In this document: positions 12,043 through 24,894 of the stretch, piece after piece | Layout: each line of letters begins with the position of its first letter | Position numbering within the stretch: position 1 is the stretch's first letter | Assembly (NCBI GenBank): GCA_021432605.1 | Contig: MU271151.1 | Location: 248,001-312,000 of the forward strand | Direction: 5' to 3' | DNA length: 64,000 nt | Source of the DNA: Coniochaeta sp. PMI_546 | Lineage: Eukaryota > Ascomycota > Sordariomycetes > Coniochaetales > Coniochaetaceae | The notes under the pieces: generated by a model | Told to the model about the DNA's origin: nothing | The model's database searches: none | The model's input: only the letters and a program-made list of their open reading frames with translations | Translations under genes and position numbers: made by a program

Positions 12043-15000
12043 TTATCCCCTTTTTCCTTTAATTATTATCTCTAAGGCGTAATACTTCTTATAAATAATA
12101 CTAATAGCCTATATAAGTTACGTCTAAAGGTTTCTTTTTTTTTATCGTTATTATATCTAACCGTAATATATAAAAGTAAAAGAAATCTTCTAGGTTATCG
12201 ATTAACTGTAAAAACGCCTTATTACGTACTATTTTCGAATCTTTTATCGAGATACCTGAATATTCGTCTTACGAACGATTAGATTTTACTTATCGCGTTT
12301 CACCTAACGATTTTTCGAAATATTCTAAATACGTCTATAATAATCGTTCTAAATATGACGTACTAGGTCTTTTTAACGAAGATTTTATAAAGATTAATAA
12401 CTAATTTCGGCGTTTTGAAAAAGAAATAAAAGTTATTAAAGTTACCTAACGAAAAGTAAATATTCGTATATAACGTTTATATAAACAAAAGAAAATATAA
12501 TTCAAGAAAATAATATATACCATCCGTAAGGGTATAACGAATATAAAGAAGTTAGAACGAATCGAAAAGGAAAAAGCCGATCGCGAAATAACGAAAGTTA
12601 TTAAAGACCGTCTACCTTTTATTACGTCTTTTTCCTTTAATAACGACTTTATCTCTAATTAGGATATAATTTACGGTAACGTAATTTTATCTCTTTTGAT
12701 TTTTAAGATAATAATATTATTATAATACGGAATTCTTATAATAATTATTAACAATTCGCAAAATAAGATTCCGGTTCCTATATATTTTCCGAATCGTTAT
12801 AATTTTTCTATTTAATATAATAAAAGTTTATTCCGTCTTCCTTTTTATATCTAAAGATTCTTTCTATTTCGTATTCTTATATTAGTTCGATTTTAATATC
12901 TATTACTAACTTCGCGTTTTTAAGTATTAGTTCGAAAAACGAAATATAAAATATTAGGTAAATACGTATATTTGTCGGTAACTAGAGTTTATAGTTCAAA
13001 TTAGATAGCTTTTTCTTAATCCTAAAAGGTCCGATTTTCTTCTAATTTAGTTTATCGTTTAGTTTTTTTATTTTGATATTTCGCCGTACGAAATAAACTT
13101 TATCTCCTTCTTATAAGGTTGGTCCCTTTAACCTTTTCTAATTTATATAAAGGTTTATTCTTTTGTTAATAAACTATAGATCTTTCCGTAATTTATAATA
13201 GATTATTTTGAAGTATTCCGTCGTCTATTTAGCTTTAAATAGTCCGTTCCGTAAGAGTTCTACCGGTATAACGTTTTCTATTTACGGGTAATATCCGTAG
13301 TTATTAAAGAATAGTATAAGTCTTCTTATCGATTCAATCGACGAACTATTATAAACGAACTATACCGTAGGTAACTATCTAACTTAATTGTTTTATTGTT
13401 TGTTAATATAAATACGTAAGTATTGTTTTAAGGTCTAGTTAGTTTTTTCTATTTGCTTATTTATCTACGGGTAGAATACCGTTAATAATTTATAATTGAT
13501 TTTTAGTTTTCTTATTAGCGTCATTTAGAATTTTAACGTAAATAGCTTATCTCTATCCGTTATAAGTTTCCGAAGTAATCCGTACTAGTTAACTATTACC
13601 CGTATAAACGCGTATACCAATTCTTTTACCGTATTAGATTTTTTATATAGTACGAAATACGTATATTTAATAAGCTTATCTATTATAACCTAAATACTAT
13701 CGTAAATAATATTGGTTATTAGTTCCTTTAATAGTAATAGTTTGATAATAAAATCTATTATTACTATCTCTTACGGTTGTTATAATAGTTTTATAGGTTA
13801 TAATAACCTATACGGTTTATATCTTACTAACTTTACTTTATTATAAGTATCGTATTCTAATACGACCTTTTTAATTACTTCCGTTATCCCGGGGAATTTG
13901 TAACCTTATTACCTAATTCGTTATTATATTTTGTAAGTTCTTTAATATCCGTTTAATAGGTATTCGTATATCTCTCGTACGAACTTTTCTTATAGTTATT
14001 TGGGTACGTAAACAAGTTTTCGATACCGTAATAACTTGTCCGTAAAATGTTTTAGGTACTTTTTTTCCTTTTCTAATATACAATTCCCTTAAATCTTACG
14101 TAATTACCTTTTATTAGGTTCAATTTTCTATAAGGTTCTTAATTCGAAATCGTCTTTCTAATTAACCTTAAAAAAACTTACCGAATATATTTTTTTTTCT
14201 AACTTTAAATCTTCTCGCCGGCTTAAAATATCTGCCTTACCGTTTTTATTTCCTTTTCGGTATATTATTTCGAAATCGAAATCCGTAAGAAATTTATACT
14301 ATCGTATTTGTTTCTTATTAAGTTTCTTTATCGAAATAAAAGTAATAAGATTCTTATAATTCGTTAGGACTTTAACTTTATATTTTATTCTAATAAGGTA
14401 ATATTTTTACTTTTTAAATATTTCGACGATAATTATCAATTCCTTATCTGGTATACTATAGTTAAACTTTAGTCTATTTAGCTTTTTCGAAAAGAATATC
14501 ATTGGATATAATCTTTTTTATTTATCCTTTTACTTTAATTATCTGCCGAATACAAATTTTATTACGTCGGTCTTAATTTTATAAAGTTTTTCAAGGTCCG
14601 CGGTAATTAATACCGGGCGGTTTAAGATTGTTTTCTTAAGTTTTTAAAAAGCCTTTTTTTCTTTTAAAGTCTATTCGAACTTAAAGTTTTTCTTAATAAG
14701 GTTAATAAATAATATTACGATTTTGCTATAATCTTTAATAAACTTATAATAAAAATTGGTAATTCTTAAAAAAGCTCGTATTCCCGTAACTATTTCTAAT
14801 ACGGGCTATTCCGCGATAATTTTTAACTTGTCTAAATCTATTTCGAACTAGCCTAGTAATATAATATATCCGAGAAACTTTACCTTTTTCTAATAAAACT
14901 TATATTTTTCGGGTTCGATTAATAAATTTGCGTTTTATAATACCTATAAGATAAGATAAACGTGGTTTTTATATTATTCGAGGTTTTCCGAATAGATTAA

Positions 15001-17987
15001 GATATTATCGAAGTATACGACGACGAAGTCGTTTAGAAACCTTCGAAATACGTAGTTAATTATTCTTTAAAAAGAAGTTAATACGTTAAAGAGCCCGAAA
15101 AATATAATATAATATTCGTATCATCTTAACCTAGATCGTTATACCGTTTTCTACTTATCTCCTTCTTTAATTCGTATTAGGTTATATATTCTTTTAAAGT
15201 CTAAGGTAATAAACTATTAGGCTTTATATAACCGATTTCTTAGTTCGGATATAAAAGGTAGTAATCTTCGATCTTTAATAATAATATTATTAAACTATCG
15301 ATAATCTATAACGAAACGTAACTTCCCGTTTTTCTTAGGTACGAATAGGATAAAGTATCTTATTAATAATTATAAAAGTCGAATATAATTTTTCTTTAGA
15401 TTTTTATCAATATATTTTCTTAACGCCTTTAACTATAAATCGTTAAGAAGGTAAATCTTATAAAATCCGGGCTCTTTACCTAATTAGAAATTGATCTCGT
15501 AATCCTAACGGTTATATATAAATAATCTTATTTTAAATTTGGGCTTAAATATTTTATCGTACTGATAATTTCCTTACGGAATCGTTCGCGTCGGTACCGA
15601 TTAAATTTCTATAACTATATAATAGAATATTAGAGCTCTTTTAAAATCGTATATAGGTTTTCTTTCGTAAGGTTTATTTTCTATAGAAGCTAATTTTCTT
15701 TTTAACGTATTTTATTAAAGTTAGCTTATTTTCCAATTAACTCGAGGATTATTCGTTCGTAATTAAGGTATCCCTAATATTATCTTATACGATAAGATTT
15801 TCGCAATATTAAATGTTATTTCGTAATTATAACCTTAGATAATAACTTGGAAAAACGTAGTTTCTATATCTATTATTCCTCTTTTATAATTGATAAGGCT
15901 TTTATTAATAATTTTAAATCGATAAGGCTCGTCCTTTTTCTTCTAAAACAATCGTAATATATTAACGAGATTTAGCGAGATATAATTTCCTTATATTCCG
16001 CTATCTATTATTACCTAAGTATCGCTTTTTTATATATTAATTATAATTCGTAGGTATTGAACTCTTACGGTCGTATATAAGGATCTATCTATATTACGTC
16101 GATATAATCCTTTTATAATCGACGTTAATCGTTTTTTAATCGTTTCTCTAATCTTCGGAACGAAATACCGTAATATTCTAGTTAATCTTAGGTTTATATA
16201 AAAGGTACCGACGGTTTTCTACGGTCGTTTTCCTCCGTCCTAGATTCTAAAGTTTATAGTTTATTCTAACGTTCTTCTATTTAAATCTACTTTTAATCTA
16301 TCCCTTTAACCTTTTTCCGTATTTATATATCGTAGTCCCGGTAACGTATTAAAAACGTATCGTTTTATATATTATAAATCTATTAACGTATTAAAAACGT
16401 TTCGGTCGATTTTTCTTCTTACGTTATAACTTACGTTACGATTTCTAATACCGAATATCTTTACCGTTCCGTTCTTCTTACCGAGCTTTCGGGTAGATAA
16501 ATAACTTATAATTGATTCTTATTTTCGATTTTTCGTCTAAGTTCTATTACTATTAAGAATTCCTATCCCGTTTAATTGAATTATAATTACGTAATCCTAA
16601 AAGGTATTAGTAATAAGTACTATCCGTTCTTATATACTTCTTCGTAACCTTCGATATCCTTTAATCGGTAAAGGTAAGGTATTAGTCGCGTTATTAGTAT
16701 CCGTATTAGTATCTATTTATAATCTAGCTTTTCTTATATATATTACGTATAACGGTAGAAAATATACGAATTCTACGAGATTTAATTATAAAAAAGGGAA
16801 TCGATATATACCGATTCGTAGTTTCCGTATAAAGGTATTTGTTCCTTTTTAATTTCGTCCTATTTTCGATTTAATAGATTAACCAAATATTCCGTATTCG
16901 TAATATCGTATTTTAATATTATTACCAAATCGATTTCCGTTCCCGGTAATCTAAGAAATATTTCGTATTATTATTTTCTACGTATTATTACGATAACGCG
17001 AGATTTTTTATCCCTAATTATTACTTAGGCCTTGTTTTCGGGGATTAGCTTTTAGGTTTTCTTAGGTTAGCGATATTTATTTATATAATATCTTTATTTC
17101 TTATAATTGAAATATTTACCTTTTTTCTTTAACTAGCCCCGTTAGGTAACGTTAAAATCTATTAGTCCCGGGTAAGACCCCGTAACCGTTAATCGTTTCT
17201 TCCCTAAATTCATAACTTCTTTTATTATCTAAAAGGTTATCCTTTTCCCTTTTTCGAATTTTCGTTCGTAAAGTCGGTTATCGATTTTAATTATAAACGC
17301 GATATATTCGTATAAAGTATCAAAGCGATCTTTTTTATATAATTTATCTTTAATATTATCTCGTAATTTTTTATAAAAATAAATAAACAATACTTATTTC
17401 CCTAGATTAAATTTGGTTATAATTCGTTTGAATTCCGCCGCGTATATTCTTACTAATCCTTTCTATCTTAAAGATAGGAATTATCGTTTCGCTGATTTCT
17501 ATTTATCAGGATTCCCGAAGGTTTCTATAAGTTTTTCGAATAGTCGGTTAACGTTAGAAAATATTTAACGAATCTTTAGTTTCTATCTTTTTATATTCGA
17601 TTAGTTTTTTATAAAATCCCGAAAATTAGGTTCGAATTATTCGGCCGTTTTTTTTTTTAGTAATCTTTTTACGTAGATTACCTTTTCGTATTTTTTAAGA
17701 AAAAAGCTTATATATATCTTAAGTTAGGTTTAAGTTTAGGTAATAAAAGCTTATAACCCTTTTTTATTTTTATCGTAAGATTTAAAACGCGGTATTTTAA
17801 TCTTTACGGTAAAGTCGATCTTAAATCTTTTTTTAAATGTTACAATCTCTATTTATAATTATATAATTATTATTATTATATCGTTAGCCTATACTTAAGT
17901 TATAAATACTTATTAAAGTACGGGTATTCCGGGTATTATATTAGCTATTTGGTATAGGGTTAACTTACCGAATAGGAATAATTAAAA

Positions 17988-18382
17988 TATAACGATTTAA
18001 GATAAGGTTTAAGATTAGAAGGTAAGTTCTATTATTTAAGGTAAATAAGTTAAGGTATAATAAACAATCTTTACTTTAGTATCGTTAAGATAAGTATCTT
18101 ATTCAAATAATAATTTCAATTGAATATTTAGATTGATTATTAGGGTAATTAAAAACTATTTATAAAAGAGTTTAGAAAGGTTCCCTCTTATATACTAGTA
18201 GAAACTATAATGATAAACGTAATAGGCGTTTATCCGGTTTATTATAATAAACGTAATCGATACCGATCCCGTCTATCAATTATATAACCCGGGTACCCTT
18301 ACTTATATAGTACGATAAGCCTTTGTCTACAAGTCCCTTATTTATTAGTAAGGCACTTCCCGTCATTCGTAAGTTTATAATA
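17988..18382 (-). repeat. 5' LTR of element C
   Basis: A 395-base copy of the repeat at 11648-12042. On the minus strand it starts TATTATAAACT, probably TGTTATAAGCC before RIP. Its outer edge abuts the second ATTTA at 18383-18387. Confidence 0.85.
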
Positions 18383-18387
18383 ATTTA
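18383..18387. repeat. Target-site duplication of element C, right copy (ATTTA)
   Basis: ATTTA directly outside the right LTR, matching 11643-11647. Because this is an AT-rich context a five-base match alone is weak, but it falls exactly at both LTR ends. Confidence 0.75.
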
Positions 18388-18890
18388 CCTATATTATATA
18401 ACTATATTACGTGTTCTCTTACTTAGCTTTAATTAAAGATTCCTTTTACAAAGCCGAAAGATTTAGTTTTTTTATTTACCGTAAATCGGGAGAAAATCCC
18501 GAATTAAATATTCGACGATAAATAGTCTAATTTAAGTAAACGTTAAAGGTTTTTACCTAATTCAAAATAATTTTATTTAAAATATAGTTTCCTTTCGGAA
18601 CGAACGAAGGTATATAATATAATCTTAGTTACTGTTTACTAATAATATATATATATTTTATTTTTATTTATATCTATATTATAAATCTTTATTGACGTAT
18701 AATATTTTAATCCTTTAAGTTATAATTAATATGATTTTATAAGAAAGTATTAATAATATCGTTGCCGTTTAACTATATTATAAAGTACGTGGCGTAAGAT
18801 TTTCGCTCGTATATAACTTTAGAAGATAACGAAATAACGATGATAACACTTGTTATCAGCCCGTATTCAAGTAACTTGTTACTATATATC
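18388..18890. other. AT-rich tail and compositional boundary
   Basis: The last 0.5 kb of RIP-type sequence. Composition changes within a few tens of bases at about 18.87-18.89 kb, after a run of TATATA and near the first CAGCCCTG-type sequence. No gene or repeat partner was seen. Confidence 0.6.
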
Positions 18891-20904
18891 GTAAAGCAGC
18901 CCTGTCTTATAGTACCTAGTAGCGCTTGACCTTTGTAGTCTTAGGGATGCCACGCCGTCATGGTGCGACAAAGCTCATCTCTCTATTCTCTTGATGCGAG
19001 AGAGAGAGCTTACCGCCCACGCGGGGGAGTCTGTCGACCTCGGTGTGGTTGTCAACTGCGCAAATACAGGATTTTCGACCTCTAAGCTCGGCCAGACTAC
19101 CCCGATGCGAATCGACCGCTGAGAACTCTGCTTAAACTAGATTTGGCTCTAGCCGTGAGAAATACGAAGCCACACTCATATCATTACCGGTGCTGAGCCA
19201 TCAGTAGCCTAAGGTCAATGCGCTCACGTCATCTGTTGCGTATCAATGCTGTCCGTATTCAGGTTGGTATGACATCGCAGCGTCGAATCTACAGTAGATT
19301 TCTATTCAAAAGCGACGAGTCCAAGCACGGCATCTCCAACTTGTAGCAGAGTGTACCGTTTAGGCGTCGTGATAGTTGTCACACTGGTGGTAGACGCAGG
19401 TTTCTGCTTATACAAATGGGAACCAGACAAGCTCTGAGGTATACGTGTATTTAACGCAGAAGGGGGGACACAGAACACGAAGGATGTGGAAGGTAATATC
19501 ACCATGTTGACTTTCCAGAAAGAGAGACCCAGGCAGGAAGGGCCACTGCGGTCTAGGGCTATAGTGGAGGCCATACGCTTCTTCATTAGCTACCTACTTT
19601 AGTCATTGATCATGCGGTACGGGTTCAAAAGGTCCAGCCTGAAGGCTGAGCCTGGACAAACTATTAGTCTATCCGAGCGCAAGTCGTTTCACTCGTAGCG
19701 ATCGCATCCTGTTTTTCATTAAACCCTTCGCCCGAGCTACTTCTATAGGGAACTCGAGTTCATCGTTCCCGTCCTTTGTAGGGTCTCGCGTGTGCTCTTA
19801 TATGAGCTCTATGTACAATTTATGGAAATGGTTCCTTGGCTGGATAACTGGGCACTTGGGTTTAGCTCATGGGAAGCGTGGGAATTGATGAGTTAAACCG
19901 CGGCACTCAACAAGGTGAAATAAAGTAGCTTGACAGTTGCCCACAGGGCTTCGTATCCGGACTTACTCGATAGTCAGGAAGCGGAGCTATCGCGTTCAAG
20001 TCAACCAGAATGGCTTCGAGTCTGCTGGAATCAGGTGCCTGTCCAGTTCTTATCGAGTCACGGAAGGTCACAAGCCTGTGACAAAGAGGTGCCGATGAGT
20101 TCTGAGCAAAGAGTAGCTGGTTAAACTGCAGGCCCAAGTAAGCACATGTGAGATGATGGCGTCTTTTGAGCACAGCAAAGTTTGTAACTGCTGTGTCCAG
20201 TAAGTAGGGTATATATGATGACCGTGGGTGAGAGTGTAACGTCGGCAGTAGGAAGTGACAAAGGTTCATATGGTATAGGACATGTGCCGTTTGTGGGCCC
20301 GGTCGTCTATTGGTCACAGCCGCACAGCACTACCGGGACCGGAAAATCATTGTTCACTCATATCTCCGGGCGAAGGTCGTCTCTTGGCGCCAGTCCACAT
20401 CGAAAACCTAGGCATTAAGGCACCAACTTAAAGCAGCCATCCGAGCTCAACCAAGCTCTCGTTTCCTGAACGACCTCCCCTCTCCCACTCAATATACGAC
20501 GCGACCTTGCCGCAACCGACCAAAAGGTGGGATATCCCTTGCACTCCAGCCGCTCATTGAAGGAGCACCAAGGGAGTTGCATCTGCTGAATTGGGGTAGT
20601 TGTCTTTCATCGACGAGCGGAAGTCCCTTGTAAACATGTCTACTCGACAGGCCGCCCTGTAGGTCCTCCCTTGTCAATTCCAAACAGCAGTGATCTAACG
20701 ATGGAAATACGCGTATCAGATCACTCTACCGCCGTTCGCTGAAGCTGGCACTCGACTGGGCCGTCCACCGGCATTTATGGCGCGGACAGGCGCTCTATAT
20801 CCGATCGCTGTTTGAGGCAAATCGAAACATCGCCGACCCCAGACAACAACGTGTATGGCCAACTTCACAGACAACCCCAAAATGTACACCATGTTGCTAA
20901 CCAG
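18891..20904. other. Gene-poor flank of normal composition
   Basis: Two kilobases of balanced composition next to the repeat block. Short open frames exist on both strands (for example 19302-19586 and 19907-20317, minus), but none resembles a known family and they overlap one another. I see no supportable gene or RNA. It may contain decayed sequence or the promoter of the small gene at 20905. Confidence 0.4.
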
Positions 20905-21181
20905 ATGTCCGTCCGGAAGGCCTTGCTGAAGGAGACGGAACAGCTACTGGAGAAGTGGAAGCACCCCGACCCATATGCCCACCCGACCGCACCTGGAGGT
21001 ATGTCGGCTGCCAGAGGAATACTGAGAAGTGCCAAGCTAACTCGTATATTCACAACAGGCTCCAAGTACGAGCGAAACCTCCCGGTACACATATTGGATC
21101 GTAAGCTTTGCAATTGCCCTGGTGTGCTTCCCTTTGGTTTACTAACGTGGAACCGCAGCTCCGCCACCCTTGAAGTTTTAG
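20905..21181 (+). CDS. Small conserved-looking protein, function unknown
   Basis: A three-exon model (20905-20998, 21059-21100, 21159-21181) gives 52 residues. It starts MSVRKALLKETEQLL and has a central HPDPYAHPTAPGG stretch, SKYERNLP, and a proline-rich C-terminus ending PPPPLKF. Both introns have good signals: GTATGT to AACAG, and GTAAGC with TACTAAC to CGCAG. Frame is kept across all junctions. There is no membrane segment or obvious zinc site. An amphipathic, charged N-terminal helix followed by a P/G-rich tail resembles small accessory subunits of mitochondrial complexes, but that is a guess and I do not recognise the family. A longer frame reads upstream to 20812, so an earlier start is possible. 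Splicing quality and codon pattern are the main support. Confidence 0.5.
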
Positions 21182-22224
<1,043 letters not shown>

Positions 22225-23874
22225 TGTGATAGAATTTGGGATTGAAATGTGCGAAAATGTGGTTTGCTGGGCGGTTGAGAATGTGGAAGACGCAGAGGTC
22301 CGGCTGGTGTAGATGAGCAGAAGTTCGGTGGTGAAGAATGTGATGAAGGATGGAAGTGTTGGAGGTGGCGCGGGGGATTTGGGAAATAAGTAGTTTTCGC
22401 GTTCGTAAGGCACGATCACGGATCACCCACGCTTTTGCAGCTGTGATTCGCAAAGTTGGAGCTAGTCCCGAAGGGGGTTTGTTGTGGATGCGGCCGTGGT
22501 GGGAATAAAAAACAACGCGAGCGGCCAGTTCCATAACCAATCAGCAGCCGCGCTGCTGTGCCAAAACTCCATGCAAACCCACCCTGATTTTGATATAACT
22601 AAGGTAGGTACCCTATCTTACCATGGGACCCTACTGGAGAAGTACGTTATTGACGTGCCGATTTGTTCTTAATGACTGTTGTTCCCTCTTTCGCTCCTGC
22701 AACAATTCATCCAGCCTCCTGACAGTCTACAATCGGTGTCGAAAGAGCTGAGTTGCTGTCATGTACTTTTCACAGCCGATGCTTCCTAGGTACTCCTTCA
22801 AATGGCACAGTGAAGGATTGCAGGTATTAGAGAAGGCGTTTTTGCGTAAGGAGGATGTGCATGGCCCCCAAGATTGGCTGCCTGAACTTAGATGCCCGAA
22901 AAGATCATCTGGCCTAGACGGTGATCCCCTCTTTATTTGAATTGTACCTTGACTGACGCACCGGGGCTGCTTGCGTTTTTTCCCCATCTCACGCCTTTAA
23001 GGTGGCCAGGCAGTGGAACATACCTATCTGTGCCTTGTAGTGTTTCGAGTCGAATTTACCTAGACGGCCGGCCGAACAGCTTACATAAAGTGACCTCTCT
23101 GATAACAAGGCTCAGCCGACAAACCGGACCGATGACCGGATGATAAAGAGAACCATGTTTGCCGGGATAGCGGAGTCATGAAGGGGCCAGGAAATCTAGA
23201 CTCTATTGACCGACCTTGGCCGTCGACGGCAATGCCGGAAAGCCGAATTCAGAAGCGGAAAGACAATGGTGCGCCCGTCTAGAGGTACCTACCCCGAGAA
23301 AGTCGCAATTCGTAGCAAAGTGGCTAGTGGCAGAAAAGGCTCCAACAGTACAGTAGTCCCGGAGGAGGAGTTGGCCCACGCGGCTGCAGCAGTGTCAGAA
23401 GTTACTTCAAGCGATAGCCTTGCAGCTACTATGCCTGCATGGCGTGAGCTTCCTTTTCTGGGGCTTTTGTTGTGATCCAGTTCCAGGTCGGCTAGTGCTT
23501 TGCATTGAGCCAATCATTTAGTGGCTTCCAGGCTGGAATAAATAAAACCAACCCAGGGCGGGTACGAGGCGGAAGTACTTTGCCTGCCTTGCATTTTTCG
23601 CGCTGCACCGCGTATCAGTGGTCCGAGCGCACCCCGCGAAAATGCCAAATCAACCAGAGTCAATCAGCAAATGCGCTAGTGCCTGTCGCGTCCAGCTACA
23701 AAAAGGTCACCGCCCCCTCTCGGTCTTCAGACTTCTTCCAACACAACTGCTCTTCTACTATCCATCCACCAACTTCTCTCTGCAACCACCAACGCATCCA
23801 CGGTCGCAAGATCCATCTGATATCTCCACTATCGACATCTACGTCCCAAATTCAAACATCCACAAATCGCCAAA
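22225..23874. promoter_or_regulatory. Shared divergent H2A/H2B upstream region
   Basis: 1,650 bases between the two histone start codons. It contains two CCAAT boxes (22537-22541 and 23510-23514), a common activator site in fungal histone promoters, and a pyrimidine-rich leader just before the H2B start. An AAGGTAGGTACC motif related to the recurring palindrome lies at 22601-22612. No gene was seen inside. The regulatory role is inferred from position. Confidence 0.5.
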
Positions 23875-24425
23875 ATGCCTCCCAAGGCCGCTGACAAGAA
23901 GCCCGCCTCCAAGGCTCCCGCAACCGCTTCCAAGGCTCCGGAGAAGAAGGATGCCGGAAAGAAGACTGCTGCCAGCGGCGACAAGAAGAAGCGCACCAAG
24001 GCCCGCAAGGAGACCTACTCCTCCTACATCTACAAGGGTGAGTCAAAACTACGCGTCTTTTTCGTACTTACCAGTCGCGCCAGTTTGCAGATGCTGACTC
24101 AATTGGTATGACAGTCTTGAAGCAGGTCCACCCCGACACTGGTATCTCCAACCGCGCCATGTCCATTCTGAACTCTTTCGTCAACGGTAAGCCATCGGAT
24201 CGCGCGCCTTTCTCTTCTATGAAGGTGTTTTCTGACCACATTCCAGATATCTTCGAGCGTGTTGCCACTGAGGCCTCCAAGCTTGCTGCGTACAACAAGA
24301 AGTCGACCATTTCATCCCGAGAGATCCAGACCTCTGTCCGTCTTATTCTTCCAGGTGAACTTGCCAAGCACGCCGTGTCTGAAGGCACCAAGGCTGTCAC
24401 CAAGTACTCCTCGAGCACGAAATAG
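23875..24425 (+). CDS. H2B: Histone H2B
   Basis: Core nucleosomal histone. Three exons (23875-24037, 24115-24186, 24247-24425) give 137 residues. The lysine/alanine-rich tail ([13 protein letters not shown]) is followed by [17 protein letters not shown], the fold residues [18 protein letters not shown] and [16 protein letters not shown], and the C-terminus VTKYSSSTK, which holds the lysine ubiquitinated by Rad6/Bre1 in other fungi. Introns are 77 and 60 bases with GTGAGT and GTAAGC donors. The start is in a good context (CCAAAATGCC). It is divergent from H2A and convergent with the SQS1-like gene. Identity is certain. Confidence 0.97.
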
Positions 24426-24894
24426 ACGTTGCTTGTTTTGCTTTTCTGGTTTTCTCGTTAGGGCATAGGATTTGCTTGGCATTTGGGTGTCATGATGGAG
24501 ACTGGCCGTCAAGGACCACCTCTTGTTCGGAGTCTCTTAATGCGTTATGGATGGTCTGCTTTTTATGGGGGCAATGTTCTTCCTCACGGTTCACGGGGTT
24601 TGCGGCTGTACAATACACCCTTCAAGAATAGGGGTTCGGATGAAATGAAATCGTGCACATGAACAATGGCCTCTTGCCAGTCTCTTCCCCACCCTTTGCT
24701 TTCAGCATGACAGGCATAAAACATGGAACTCTGTATCCCGTTCTCTCGTGGCTCAGTCGTCTATACATACACTGCCGGCCAGGTAAGGGCATTCCTGAAA
24801 TCAGCAGGTGCTTGACTGACTGCTCCTCATCCAGGCACTACTCCCACTAAATGTAAATCGAGCGGTGGAGCGACACGACTGAAAGAGGGTGATA
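24426..24894. other. Convergent spacer between H2B and the SQS1-like gene
   Basis: 469 bases of 3' flank for two convergent genes. No further gene was seen. Confidence 0.4.

Larger units (their letters stand above)
11648..18382 (-). mobile_element. Element C: Ty3/Gypsy chromovirus fossil with both LTRs
   Basis: A 6,735-base minus-strand element with 395-base LTRs at each end and a matching 5-base target duplication (ATTTA), so its outline is complete although its coding sequence is broken throughout. Reading leftward from the 5' LTR: gag at about 17.15-17.85 kb; a zinc-knuckle-like site at 17060-17140; aspartic protease at about 15990-16040 (IIDSG, GNYISL); reverse transcriptase at about 14.9-15.5 kb with the FVVVYFDN active-site region near 15010-15035; RNase H at about 14.2-14.6 kb; integrase at about 13.0-14.0 kb; and a chromodomain at about 12770-12890 (YEIERIF, NDSENI). 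The two LTRs differ at about 60 of 395 positions, nearly all transitions, as RIP predicts, so divergence cannot be read as time. Confidence 0.85.

Noticed and set aside
19302-20317. Two minus-strand frames (19302-19586 and 19907-20317)
   Set aside because: No domain, signal or coherent splice pattern; they overlap plus-strand frames of similar length.
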